Of a stretch of DNA of 64,000 nucleotides, positions 10,422-19,523 are shown in pieces. The DNA comes from Bacteroidales bacterium (GTDB taxonomy: Bacteria > Bacteroidota > Bacteroidia > Bacteroidales > P3). The stretch covers positions 1-64,000 of the forward strand of contig JAFZDP010000001.1 in assembly GCA_017561155.1 (NCBI GenBank), read 5' to 3'. Position 1 is the first letter of the stretch, and each line of letters begins with the position of its first letter. The position numbers were made by a program, and so were the translations under genes. The notes under the pieces were generated by a model. That model saw only the letters and a list, made by a program, of their open reading frames with translations, searched no databases and had not been told where the DNA came from.

Positions 10422-11477
10422 ATGTGTAAAAATAATAGAATTAGTACTTTGTACGGAATATTACTTATAGTAGTGTTTGCTATTGTGGCGTTTCTTGTTG
10501 CCGAATTGTCCTTTGTAAAGGCTCTTTCGTTCAGTCCTCTTATTGTCGGATTGTTGTTGGGTATGGTATATGCCAACACTTTTCGCAGTCGCTTGCCCGA
10601 ATCGTGGGTGCCGGGTCTTAAATTCTGTTCCAAACAGGTGTTGCGTTTTGGTATTATCCTATATGGTTTCCGTCTTACTTTTCAGCAGGTTGTTCTTATA
10701 GGTCTGCCTGCTATTGTGGTAGACTGTATAGTGGTTTGTGGTACTTTGGTTATAGGTATATTGGTAGGAAAATTGTTGAAGATGGATAGCGAAACCACAC
10801 TTCTTACATCGACTGGTAGTGCTATATGTGGTGCTGCTGCGGTGTTGGGTGCCGAACCTATAGTGAAAGGCGAGCCTCATAAAACTACGGTGGCAGTGAC
10901 TACGGTGGTTATTTTTGGTACTTTGTCGATGTTTTTGTATCCTCTGTTATACAGAACGGGCGTTTTTGATTTGGGCGCAAAAGAAATGGCTTTGTATACA
11001 GGCAGTACACTGCACGAGGTGGCTCATGTGGTAGGTGCCGGCAATGCCATGGATGCTGATGGCTCTATGGGTATAGCCGATACTGCTACTATAACAAAGA
11101 TGATAAGGGTTATACTTTTGGCTCCGGTATTGCTTGTGATGAGTTTTGTATTGGCTGGAAAAAGAAAAACTACCGACAGTGCTAAAACAAAAATAACTAT
11201 TCCATGGTTTGCCATCTTGTTTTTGGTGGCTATAGGAATCAACTCTTTGTTGCAGGTGTATGTGCCAAAAGATATTGTGTCGGTTGTCGGTTCGGGGATA
11301 AATACTTTCGACACTTTTCTGCTTACTATGGCTATGACGGCTTTGGGTGCCGACACAAGTTTCGATAAGTTCAAGAAAGCAGGTGCAAAACCATTCTATT
11401 TGGCAGCTATTATATATGTATGGCTTGTAGGTGGCGGCTACTTGCTGGCAAAATATCTTGTGCCTATATTGATGTAG
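10422..11477 (+). CDS. YeiH/UPF0324 family putative membrane transporter
   Basis: This 351-residue integral membrane protein has about ten hydrophobic segments and the family hallmarks LSPLIVGLLLGMVYANT-like (FSPLIVGLLLGMVYANT), GIILYGFRLTFQQV, TSTGSAICGAAAVLG and the histidine-bearing GSTLHEVAHVVGAG. The family is annotated as putative sulfate exporters (YeiH), but the substrate is not settled. I chose the start MCKNNRIST because a -7 promoter element lies just before it; the longer in-frame start would read through the promoter and into ligA. It is transcribed alone and followed by the MITE-like element at 11483-11684. Confidence 0.85.
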   Translation: MCKNNRISTLYGILLIVVFAIVAFLVAELSFVKALSFSPLIVGLLLGMVYANTFRSRLPESWVPGLKFCSKQVLRFGIILYGFRLTFQQVVLIGLPAIVVDCIVVCGTLVIGILVGKLLKMDSETTLLTSTGSAICGAAAVLGAEPIVKGEPHKTTVAVTTVVIFGTLSMFLYPLLYRTGVFDLGAKEMALYTGSTLHEVAHVVGAGNAMDADGSMGIADTATITKMIRVILLAPVLLVMSFVLAGKRKTTDSAKTKITIPWFAILFLVAIGINSLLQVYVPKDIVSVVGSGINTFDTFLLTMAMTALGADTSFDKFKKAGAKPFYLAAIIYVWLVGGGYLLAKYLVPILM

Positions 11478-11482
11478 GTGTA

Positions 11483-11684
11483 TATAGGCAACTTCTAAAA
11501 ATTCCACGTTTCGGATAAACAAAAGAGTGTTCTTTGAAACTTTTGCGTGCTTTGTGTTTTTACCGAAATCTTTCTATTTCTTTTTCAATCGCATAGCCCG
11601 CTATGCTCAATCAAAAGAAAGTAGAAATCTTTCTAGCAAAATTCCACAAATCACCGGCAAAGCAATTTTTAGAAATAGCCTATA
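11483..11684. mobile_element. MITE-like element with 21-bp terminal inverted repeats
   Basis: Terminal inverted repeats at 11483-11503 (TATAGGCAACTTCTAAAAATT) and 11664-11684 match at 19 of 21 positions. Inside, a second long imperfect palindrome (about 11568-11630) centres on GCATAGCCCGCTATGC with pyrimidine- and purine-rich arms. AAAATTCCAC occurs once near each end as a direct repeat. There is no coding capacity. The roughly 202-bp size fits a non-autonomous miniature transposable element or a large structured intergenic repeat. No clear target-site duplication was identified. Confidence 0.5.
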
Positions 11685-11713
11685 ATTATTACATGTAGTA
11701 ATGTAATAATGTA

Positions 11714-11748
11714 AAAAAAAGCCTTCTCCGAAAAGAGAAGGCTTTTTT
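11714..11748. terminator. Terminator of the M49 peptidase gene
   Basis: A stem GCCTTCTC/GAGAAGGC with a six-base loop is bordered by A and T runs. It lies immediately downstream of the minus-strand stop at 11754 and could work in both directions. Confidence 0.85.
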
Positions 11749-11753
11749 GTTTA

Positions 11754-13793
11754 TCATCGTACAATGCTTATAGTAGCATATTTTGTACCGTAGTCTAAAT
11801 GTTGTTGTAGGAAGTCTGATGGATATTCTATCTTATAGTCCACAGTGTTTCCGTTTTCTACTACAGGTACTATTTCTGGGTTGATAAAACCACCGTAAGG
11901 TTTAATTCCAAGAGCGTTGTAGCGTTCTTTCACTTCTTTGTGAAGTTCAGGGTCTACTTGAACGGCATATTTTTCTACCATTTCTTTACCTGCAGCATAG
12001 TCGCCTTCCGATTTTATGCGTTGTATTTCGGCAAGCAATTGTCCGAACAAGTCGCGTAGTTTTTCAAAATCGTTGATAACGAAATATGTTTTGCCATCTT
12101 TGGTTATTTTTTCTATTACGTTTTCGGCTTTGCCTTGTTCGTAGCACCATTCCGAAATAAGTTTGCGGTCTTGCATGTGCGATTCGGTTATTGTTTTGCC
12201 AAGTTCTACACGTGCCAATTGTCCCATCAAACCGTTGCGGATAAACGATATATATTCAGCTTTGTAAGCTTCTGCGTCGGGCATAATTCCAAGTTCTACC
12301 ATTTTAGGATCGGCACAATAATACAAACCAAATAGGTCGGCGCGTGCTTCTTCAAGAGCCGAGCTGTATTCCTTCAAAGCTCCCGGTTGTGTACCTGGCA
12401 ATAGTTGTCCCGAACCGTGTCCCAAACATTCGTGCAAGTCGGTGTGTACTACGCTGGTATACGAGCCGTATTTTTTGCACAAATCTATTTCTTCTTGGCT
12501 GTATGCAAATTCGCTAAGTACGCTTTTTGGCGATTCTTCGGCAGCTTTGTCGTAGGCTTCCATCAGGTTGGTGATAGTAACCGATTTAGAACCATGGTTT
12601 TTGCGTATCCAGTCGGCATTTGGAAGGTTTATTCCGATAGGAGGAGCAGGGAAACAGTCGCCTGCCAATGTAGTGGCTATGATACCTTTTGCCGATACAC
12701 CTTTTACTTCTTTTTTCTTGAAGCGGTCGTCGACCGGCGAGTTGTCTTCAAACCATTGTGCGTTGTCGCTGATGGTTTGTGAGCGTTTGCTGGCTTCAAA
12801 GTCTTTAAAGTTTACAACGGCTTCCCATGTAGCTTTGCGGCCTAGTGGGTCGCTGTAGTCTTCTATAAATCCGTTTACAAAGTCTACTGTCGATTCAACG
12901 TCTTGAACCCATGCCACGTTGTAAGCGTCCCATGTTTTCAAATCGCCGGTTTTGTAGTACTCTATCAGTAAGTTGGTATAGTTGCGTTGAGCATCGTTTT
13001 CGGCAACGGCGTTGGCTTTTTCCAACCAATAGATTATTTTGTTGATGGCTTCGGCGTAAAGTCCGTTGGCACTGTAAACTTCTTCGTATACTTTGCCGTC
13101 TTTTTTCACCAACTTAGAGTTCAAACCGTAAGATATAGGTGTGGGGTCGTTGGGGTCTTGCATTTTGGCATAGAAGTCTTCGGCTTCTTTTTGCGACACA
13201 CCATCGTAGAAGTTTACTGCCGATGTAGCCACGATGTCTATTCCTTGTCCGCTGTTGCGACGTGTTTTGTACAATTCTGCGTCGAACATGATAGGAGTGA
13301 TGAATTTTACAAAGTCGTCAACGCTTTCGCCTTCGGCAAGAGGAAGTTTAGAAGCATCGCTGTTTTGTACCAACTGTGCAAAATATTCTTCCGATATTTC
13401 CGGCACAAATTTATCTTCGGCATAGTGGTGGTGAATACCGTTGCTAAAGAAAGCACGTTTTGCGTATACTTCAAAGTTGGCATATTCGGCAGCTGTTTTG
13501 TCGCCGCTATATGTTGTAAGTATAGCTTCTAATGTTTTGCGTATGGTAAGATTGTGTTTGAAATGTTGGTCCCAAAGAATGTCGCGACCATATTTTGCTG
13601 CTTCGCCAAGGCAGTAAAGATATTCTTTTTGTTGAAGGTTTAGCGAGTCCCATACAGGTATTTGGTATCGCATCACTTTCAAGTCGGCAAACTCATCGAC
13701 AAGATATTTGAAATCTTGCTCGCTTTTTTCGTTTTTGGGGCTGCAGGCAAATAGCAGTCCTGCTGTTCCGATGTACATAAAGATTTTTTTCAT
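11754..13793 (-). CDS. Dipeptidyl peptidase III-like lipoprotein (family M49)
   Basis: This zinc peptidase removes dipeptides from the N-terminus of peptides. The M49 signature HExxxGH is seen as HECLGH at 454-459, and the second motif EEARAD (481-486) supplies the third metal ligand. The N-terminus has a lipoprotein signal peptide with lipobox LFAC, so Cys17 would be lipidated and the protein would sit at the membrane facing the periplasm or surface. The length (679) is typical. It is transcribed alone, divergent from hcp, with a good terminator. It fits a peptide-utilising lifestyle alongside the M6, M3 and M28 enzymes. Confidence 0.92.
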   Translation of the reverse strand: MKKIFMYIGTAGLLFACSPKNEKSEQDFKYLVDEFADLKVMRYQIPVWDSLNLQQKEYLYCLGEAAKYGRDILWDQHFKHNLTIRKTLEAILTTYSGDKTAAEYANFEVYAKRAFFSNGIHHHYAEDKFVPEISEEYFAQLVQNSDASKLPLAEGESVDDFVKFITPIMFDAELYKTRRNSGQGIDIVATSAVNFYDGVSQKEAEDFYAKMQDPNDPTPISYGLNSKLVKKDGKVYEEVYSANGLYAEAINKIIYWLEKANAVAENDAQRNYTNLLIEYYKTGDLKTWDAYNVAWVQDVESTVDFVNGFIEDYSDPLGRKATWEAVVNFKDFEASKRSQTISDNAQWFEDNSPVDDRFKKKEVKGVSAKGIIATTLAGDCFPAPPIGINLPNADWIRKNHGSKSVTITNLMEAYDKAAEESPKSVLSEFAYSQEEIDLCKKYGSYTSVVHTDLHECLGHGSGQLLPGTQPGALKEYSSALEEARADLFGLYYCADPKMVELGIMPDAEAYKAEYISFIRNGLMGQLARVELGKTITESHMQDRKLISEWCYEQGKAENVIEKITKDGKTYFVINDFEKLRDLFGQLLAEIQRIKSEGDYAAGKEMVEKYAVQVDPELHKEVKERYNALGIKPYGGFINPEIVPVVENGNTVDYKIEYPSDFLQQHLDYGTKYATISIVR

Positions 13794-14065
13794 TGTATAA
13801 TTATTTGTTGATTTTGTTATCGTTGTGTGCTCGTTTTGCCTTTGTGGGCAAATATATTTTCCAATGCAAAAATACAGTTTTTTTTCGTATTCGAAAGGCT
13901 TTTTTGTAAAAATAAATCCGCCGGTGTGTCAACCTTTTTGTAGCGAGGTTGTTTTCTTGTAGTCGGTGCTATGCACTTGATATAAATTTTTGTAGCATTG
14001 TTTTGGCTATAAAGGCCGTAAGGCAAAAAAGATATTAATGTATAACAATCAAAATAAATCAAACT

Positions 14066-15733
14066 ATGGAAAATCAGATGTTTTGCTATCAGTGTCAGGA
14101 AACCTACAAAGGCGAGGGGTGTACCAAAGCCGGCGTTTGCGGAAAAAACAGCAATGTGGCATCGCTCATGGATCTTTTGCTCTATGTTACCAAAGGTATA
14201 TGTGTTGTAAAAGAATCGTTTCCGCAGACCGATATGCCCGAATGGAACAACGATTTTGTATATGCTTCGCTTTTCAAAACCATAACCAATACCAATTTTA
14301 GTGCCGACGACATAAGGCACCAAATAGCCGTGGCTGTAGAAATGAAAGAGGCGTTGAAAGCCCAAGCCAAAGAAAGGCATGTGGCTGTGCCTAATGTAGA
14401 TGCGGTGAACTGGAAAGGCAATGTGGCAGAATATGGCAAAAAGGCAAAAGCTGTTGGAATATTGGCCGACAAAGGCACAGAGCAAGGCAATGCCATGCAG
14501 CTTATAATATATGGTATAAAAGGCATTGCTGCCTATATGCACCATGCCCGGGAACTGGGATATAGAAACGTGGCTGTCGACCACTTTGTAAATCGTGTGT
14601 TGGCGGCTTCGGTGACATCGAAATTGCAAATGGACGAACTTACCGACCTTATATTGGAAACAGGACATGTGGGATTGGAGGCTATGAAGTTGCTGGACAA
14701 AGCCAACACCAATACCTATGGAAATCAGGAAATGACAAGGGTGAACATTGGCACAAGGGGAAATCCTGCAATACTGGTAAGTGGGCACGACCTGAAGGAT
14801 TTGGAAGAGCTGCTGGAGCAAACCATAGATAGCGGAGTAGACGTGTATACGCACGGCGAATTGCTGCCAGCCAACGCTTACCCCTTCTTTAAACGCTACA
14901 AACATTTTGTAGGAAACTATGGCAATGCGTGGTGGAAACAAAGAGAAGAACTATCGGCTTTCAAAGGGCCTATACTTTTTACCACAAACTGCATAGTGCC
15001 TCCGTTGGAAAATGCCACCTATATAAATAGGATATATACCACCGGACCTGTGGCTCTGAAAAACAGCCACCATATTGCCGACCGCAAAGATGGCAAGCCT
15101 AAGGACTTTGGCAAGATGATAGAACATGCCAAACACTGTGCCCCACCAAGGGAGATAGAGTATGGCAATGTTATAGTTGGGTTCGGACACAGACAGTTGT
15201 CGGCCTTTCTGGAAAAGATAGCCGATGCCATAGAGAACGGAAATATTAGCCACATAGTAGTGATGGCAGGTTGCGACGGAAGGGCCAAAAGCCGAGAGTA
15301 CTATTCCGATTTTGCCCAACTGCTGCCCCACGACATGCTTATTCTTACTGCAGGCTGTGCAAAATATAGGTACAACAAGCTGAACTTGCGTTCGATAGAG
15401 GGAATACCAAAGGTGATAGATGCCGGACAATGCAACGACACATATTCCATTTTCCTATTCCTACAGCGACTAAAAGAAAAACTGGGATACACCGACATCA
15501 ATAGTCTGCCCGTTACCTACAACATAGCGTGGTACGAACAGAAATCTGTAACTATCTTGTTGGCTATGCTTTATATGGGAATACGAAACATAAACCTCGG
15601 ACCTACTTTGCCGGCGTTTATCACTCCGAATATGGCAAACATGCTCAGAAGAATGTTTGGCTTGGGAACTATATCGACACCGAAAGAGGATATAGAAAAA
15701 TGGGTGAAGGTAGAAGAAGAGGTATATGTTTGA
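14066..15733 (+). CDS. hcp: Hydroxylamine reductase / hybrid cluster protein
   Basis: Hcp carries a [4Fe-4S] cluster and a hybrid Fe-S-O cluster; it reduces hydroxylamine in vitro and protects against nitric oxide and nitrosative stress. The N-terminal cysteines C7-x2-C10-x8-C19-x5-C25 show the spacing of class I proteins from strict anaerobes. Later hybrid-cluster motifs include VSGHDLKDLEELLEQT, YTHGELLPAN, LFTTNCIVPP, AGCDGR, TAGCAKYRYN and DAGQCNDTYS. The length (555) is usual. It is monocistronic. No regulator-binding site was recognised in the 270-base spacer upstream. Confidence 0.96.
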   Translation: MENQMFCYQCQETYKGEGCTKAGVCGKNSNVASLMDLLLYVTKGICVVKESFPQTDMPEWNNDFVYASLFKTITNTNFSADDIRHQIAVAVEMKEALKAQAKERHVAVPNVDAVNWKGNVAEYGKKAKAVGILADKGTEQGNAMQLIIYGIKGIAAYMHHARELGYRNVAVDHFVNRVLAASVTSKLQMDELTDLILETGHVGLEAMKLLDKANTNTYGNQEMTRVNIGTRGNPAILVSGHDLKDLEELLEQTIDSGVDVYTHGELLPANAYPFFKRYKHFVGNYGNAWWKQREELSAFKGPILFTTNCIVPPLENATYINRIYTTGPVALKNSHHIADRKDGKPKDFGKMIEHAKHCAPPREIEYGNVIVGFGHRQLSAFLEKIADAIENGNISHIVVMAGCDGRAKSREYYSDFAQLLPHDMLILTAGCAKYRYNKLNLRSIEGIPKVIDAGQCNDTYSIFLFLQRLKEKLGYTDINSLPVTYNIAWYEQKSVTILLAMLYMGIRNINLGPTLPAFITPNMANMLRRMFGLGTISTPKEDIEKWVKVEEEVYV

Positions 15734-16161
15734 TGAATATAGCCTGAGGTATATGGTAAAAAAAACGCTGCCATCTGCCGTTTCAACGACGGTATACCAT
15801 CAATCTGCCGATACCCGGGTGTCGTAGAATTGACGGTATACCGTCAATTTGTCGGTGGTAAATGGCTCTAAAAATGCCTCACGATGTAGTCCGATTTTCA
15901 TCGTGATGTAATCGTCGCTGCATCGCGATGTAGCATATACCTGCATCGCGATGAAAAAAATAGGCCATCGATATTTGCTATTTATACCCTTAGCAACATA
16001 AAAGAAGACAATGATGCAAAAGTTTCAAAGGATAAACGTCTATTTATGTTAAGCGTAGGATTATAGGAAAATTACACCTTCGGAAATTGAAAGAAAAATA
16101 ATAAAAAACGCATAATTTAAGACTCCGGTAAAAAAATAAAAGTCGAAGATATTAAATATTT
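15734..16161. other. Gene-free region with palindrome island
   Basis: This intergenic stretch follows hcp. It contains the palindromic words annotated at 15787-15953, then AT-rich DNA leading to the tandem promoters of the 842-aa surface protein. No ORF or RNA gene is supported. Confidence 0.5.
15787..15953. repeat. Palindrome island (GACGGTATACCGTC and CATCGCGATG words)
   Basis: A perfect 22-bp palindrome centred on GACGGTATACCGTC lies at 15828-15849, with a degenerate copy at 15787-15802 and CCCGGG between them. CATCGYGATG palindromes then occur at 15899-15908, 15921-15930 and 15944-15953, spaced 22-23 bases. The same words recur at 50537-50609. There is no T run, so a simple terminator is unlikely. 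Confidence 0.7.
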
Positions 16162-16194
16162 TTTGTGTATATAAAGTGTTGATAATTATATTTG
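16162..16194 (+). promoter_or_regulatory. Distal promoter of the surface protein gene
   Basis: TTTG at 16162-16165 and TATATTTG at 16187-16194 have a 21-base spacer, matching the Bacteroidota consensus. The transcript would have a leader of about 250 bases. Confidence 0.6.
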
Positions 16195-16250
16195 TATTGC
16201 ATTTTTTTGTTGCGAATGTTGAAAAAATATCACTAAAAAAATAAAAAACA

Positions 16251-16282
16251 TTTGCTCGAATAGAGAAATGTGAGTAAATTTG
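16251..16282 (+). promoter_or_regulatory. Proximal promoter of the surface protein gene
   Basis: TTTG at 16251-16254 and TAAATTTG at 16275-16282 have a 20-base spacer, an ideal match. The inferred start near 16290 leaves a leader of about 160 bases before the ATG at 16453. Confidence 0.75.
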
Positions 16283-16452
16283 CAGTCTGAAATGTGTAGT
16301 GCTATTGCGATGGGTCGAAATAGTTTTTAGAAATATAAACAAGTGGAAAACATGTTGTTATAAAATTCTTGAAGCGAGGTTTGACTCGACAGAAAAGCGT
16401 TGCACAATTACTGTGAAATGAAATTTTTTTATTAATTAAAAGATCAATTACA

Positions 16453-18981
16453 ATGAAAAAAACATTAATGGCTTTAGGTCTTGCATTTTGTGCTACTGTA
16501 GCATTTGCACAAATGCCGGCAAAAAAAGTAAGTCGTGCTACCTTAGGTAGTAACGCTGTTGAAAAAGTTGCTCAAGCTGATGACAGAAATGTTGAAGCTT
16601 CAACTTTTAAAGGTTCTGTTTTCTCGAAAGGCGAAGTTTTCAAATCTATCGACTTCTCGAACACTACAGATTATCGTACCGGAACAATAACTGCTGATGA
16701 CGGTTATTCAGTTCCACACGCTCAAACAAAAGGTTATGCAGAATGGTTCCGCGTAGCTGATACCACAGCTCCTTCTTGTGCTGCTGCTGCTACAAACAGA
16801 GAAGCTGTAGTATTGTTTAGCCAAGACTGGTATGGAAACTTGGAAGATTTCACTTCTGCAACTCCAATGAACGGTTTGATGGCTATGTCTATGATTGACT
16901 ACATCAATGGTTACTCTACAGGTGCTTTCAACTCTTACATCGAGTTCGAAACTAGTACTCTTGTTCCAGGTGACTCTGAAGCTGACAATTCTATGGACAT
17001 TAAATTCTACCAATTGTACCGTAAATTTAACGCCGACAGATGCGTTATCGACTACTCTACAAACAATGGTGCTTCTTGGGATACATTAGAATTCAACGTT
17101 CGTAACGTTGAAGTTGCTACTAATGCTTATTCTTATGGTTGGAAAGCTGTTGCATTGCCAACTCACCTTTACAACGAAGCTAACGTAAAATTCAGAATTC
17201 GTTGGTTCTCTAACTCAGATGCCGGTGGTACTTATGGTTACTACTGGTTCATCGACGACGTAACTGTAGAATCTGCAGCTGCAAATCGTTTGCAAGTTAG
17301 AAAAGTTGAATATTACAATGGTGCTTACCACATGATTCCAGAAGGAATGGAATTAAACAACTTAGTATGGTATGCTAACTACTTGAACACAGGTAGAGAA
17401 GTTCAAAACAATGTTCAAGGTTATGTAAACTACACTGACGGTACTGCTCACGCTTCATCTGCAATTGAAAGCGGAATTGAACCTGACGTTATAACTAGCC
17501 ATTATGCTTACATTGACCAATACAACAACGTAAACAATACAAGCTCTGATCCTTCTTGTTTAGGTTTTGGTAATGGTGGTACAGTTGCTTCTTTCCGCAA
17601 CACTGTTGGAACTCATGACATTTATTCTGGTTTACGTACAGACTCTGTTAACAACGTATTCGATACAGTACGTTACACAGTTTTACCTGCTGACGCTACC
17701 GGTACTCGTGTATGGGGTCGTGATAATGGTATCTTAAGCCAATATAGCGGTTGGACTCATGGTCTTACTTCTGATGGTTTATTAACTAGCGATGCTACTT
17801 ATTCTGATGCCGGTTACTCTGTAAACGTTGTTTACAACACTGGTTCTGAAATTCCTGAAGGTTGGGTAATTAGAGGGGTTGAATACGTAGGTTCTACTAA
17901 CCCTAACTTAGTAAGTGCCGGTGATATCGCAGGTGGTTACATCTCTATTTCTCCAACATTGAGCTATGACTCTTTGGATGATCAATACATCTATTTCCGC
18001 GCTATCAACACAGGTGCTGGTTCTCACGTAGTAGATTCTGCTGAAATGAACTTTGACGATACTTTGACTAACTATATGATGCCTGGTACTTACAACACTA
18101 TCAGAATCATGTTCCCAGAACAACCAGAATTGAAAGCTAATACTGCTTACCGTGTTGGTTACGAATTGGATGAACAAGGATATTTCTGTTTAGCTACTCA
18201 ACGTAACTTCTACTACGACAGAGAATCCGGTGCTGATACAGGTGTTTACTACTACGAAGATGAAGACTTAGCTGCTTACAACACTTTGTTCCCATGCGGT
18301 TACGGTTTGAATGTTCGCGTTAACACTCCGGAAGCTGGTGAAGCTACTTGGTTAGCTACAAGTGCCGGTACTCAAATTCCTATGATTCGTTTGTTGGTTG
18401 GTCCAAAACAAGATATAGCTAAACACGCTATCACTCTTTCTTGCAACGATACTAACATGGGTTACTTGTACGACGGAGCTACTTCAACAGGTATCTACGG
18501 TGTTGACTCTGTTGCTGAAGGTTCTTCTCGTTCTTACATCGTATATCCATTCTCTGAAGAAGAAATTGGAACTTACTCTGAAGTAAAAAGCATTTTAGTT
18601 GACGGTGTTGAAGTAATTGGTAACGACGAATGTGTATACGAAGCTATGGGTGGTTACTACACCTATACTTTCAACAATGTAACAGCTGCTCACACTTTAC
18701 ACGCTGTATTCGGTGGTGTTGGTATCAACGCTATCAACGACAACGTAAAAGTTTCGTTACAACCAAACCCAGCTACAGCTCAATCTCAATTGGTTATCGA
18801 AGGTGTTGACGGTCAAGTTAACTTCTCTTTAATCGACATGAGCGGTCGCGTATTATCTAACGAAGTTATTAATGCTAGCGAAGTTAAAACTATCAATGTT
18901 TCTGGTTTAGCTAAAGGTACTTACTTTGTACGTTTGACTAACAACAACTTCTCAAAAGTTGAAAAATTGATCGTTCGTTAA
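16453..18981 (+). CDS. Highly expressed T9SS-secreted surface protein (842 aa)
   Basis: The protein has a signal peptide (about 1-19, ending AFAQ). A middle region includes a jelly-roll-like domain (about 115-275, ending GYYWFIDDVTVESA). A C-terminal type A sorting domain covers the last 75 residues (LQPNPATAQSQLVI, LIDMSGRVLS, GTYFVRLTNN, KVEKLIVR). No catalytic motif was recognised; a structural or adhesive surface role is the most that can be inferred. Codon use is strikingly uniform (GGT, GCT, AAC, TTC, CGT) compared with neighbours, as expected for an abundant protein. Two tandem consensus promoters and a strong terminator support high expression as a single gene. Confidence 0.85.
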   Translation: MKKTLMALGLAFCATVAFAQMPAKKVSRATLGSNAVEKVAQADDRNVEASTFKGSVFSKGEVFKSIDFSNTTDYRTGTITADDGYSVPHAQTKGYAEWFRVADTTAPSCAAAATNREAVVLFSQDWYGNLEDFTSATPMNGLMAMSMIDYINGYSTGAFNSYIEFETSTLVPGDSEADNSMDIKFYQLYRKFNADRCVIDYSTNNGASWDTLEFNVRNVEVATNAYSYGWKAVALPTHLYNEANVKFRIRWFSNSDAGGTYGYYWFIDDVTVESAAANRLQVRKVEYYNGAYHMIPEGMELNNLVWYANYLNTGREVQNNVQGYVNYTDGTAHASSAIESGIEPDVITSHYAYIDQYNNVNNTSSDPSCLGFGNGGTVASFRNTVGTHDIYSGLRTDSVNNVFDTVRYTVLPADATGTRVWGRDNGILSQYSGWTHGLTSDGLLTSDATYSDAGYSVNVVYNTGSEIPEGWVIRGVEYVGSTNPNLVSAGDIAGGYISISPTLSYDSLDDQYIYFRAINTGAGSHVVDSAEMNFDDTLTNYMMPGTYNTIRIMFPEQPELKANTAYRVGYELDEQGYFCLATQRNFYYDRESGADTGVYYYEDEDLAAYNTLFPCGYGLNVRVNTPEAGEATWLATSAGTQIPMIRLLVGPKQDIAKHAITLSCNDTNMGYLYDGATSTGIYGVDSVAEGSSRSYIVYPFSEEEIGTYSEVKSILVDGVEVIGNDECVYEAMGGYYTYTFNNVTAAHTLHAVFGGVGINAINDNVKVSLQPNPATAQSQLVIEGVDGQVNFSLIDMSGRVLSNEVINASEVKTINVSGLAKGTYFVRLTNNNFSKVEKLIVR

Positions 18982-19003
18982 TTTCATTTGTAATTATATA
19001 ATT

Positions 19004-19034
19004 AAAAGGCTCGGAGAAATTCGAGCCTTTTTTT
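19004..19034 (+). terminator. Rho-independent terminator of the surface protein gene
   Basis: An AAAAGGCTCG / CGAGCCTTTT stem with an eight-base loop is followed by a T run, 23 bases after the stop at 18981. Confidence 0.9.
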
Positions 19035-19189
19035 ATGCACAATTGTTTGATAATAAAAAAGAGAATCTTTGAGACAATGTTTTGTAATATAGTCGGTTAT
19101 ATTTGAGTTTTGGTTTGTTGATTTGTACTGTGCAGCCGAATGTTTTAAAGTTGTTTGCAATATAGGCTCTATATGTCAAAAAAAAAACG

Positions 19190-19197
19190 TAAATTTG
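19190..19197 (+). promoter_or_regulatory. -7 element upstream of clpS
   Basis: TAAATTTG followed by CAC lies 21 bases before the ATG at 19218. No well-spaced TTTG was found. It favours the ATG at 19218 over the in-frame upstream start at 19155, which would read through the promoter. Confidence 0.5.
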
Positions 19198-19217
19198 CAC
19201 ATTCAAATACATTAAAA

Positions 19218-19499
19218 ATGGAACAAGAAAAGTATAGCGAAGAGATATGTCAAGATGTAGATTTGCTGGAAGATGATGGCTGCAAATTGGTGCTTTACAA
19301 CGACGACTACCACACATTCGATTATGTGATATTGGCGTTGGAAAGAGTGTGCGGACACACTGCCATGCAAGCCGAACAATGTACTCTGCTTGTACACTAC
19401 AACGGAAAATGTGTGGTGAAAACAGGTGGCTACGACGATTTGCTACCTTTGCACACCGCTTTGTTGGATAGGCAACTTACATCGGAAATATTACGATAG
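19218..19499 (+). CDS. clpS: ATP-dependent Clp protease adaptor ClpS
   Basis: ClpS delivers N-end-rule substrates to the ClpA/ClpC-ClpP protease. The 93-residue product has the family core: KLVLYNDDYHTFDYVILALERVCGH-type sequence, then the AMQAEQCTLLVHYNGKCVV helix-strand segment. The NDD.HTFDYV stretch is the substrate-pocket signature. I chose the start MEQEKYSEE because a -7 element precedes it and the extra upstream residues are unlike ClpS. It is followed after 24 bases by the nfeD-floA pair. Confidence 0.93.
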   Translation: MEQEKYSEEICQDVDLLEDDGCKLVLYNDDYHTFDYVILALERVCGHTAMQAEQCTLLVHYNGKCVVKTGGYDDLLPLHTALLDRQLTSEILR

Positions 19500-19523
19500 C
19501 ACACATAATAAATATATAAAACT

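Noticed and set aside
13817..14941. 374-residue minus-strand ORF overlapping hcp
   Set aside because: It is antisense to the unmistakable hcp gene, rich in Cys, His, Phe and Tyr as expected for a shadow frame, and has no promoter or family motif.
15828..15849. 22-bp palindrome as the hcp terminator
   Set aside because: It lacks a T run, lies about 95 bases after the stop, and its words recur in an unrelated intergenic region.
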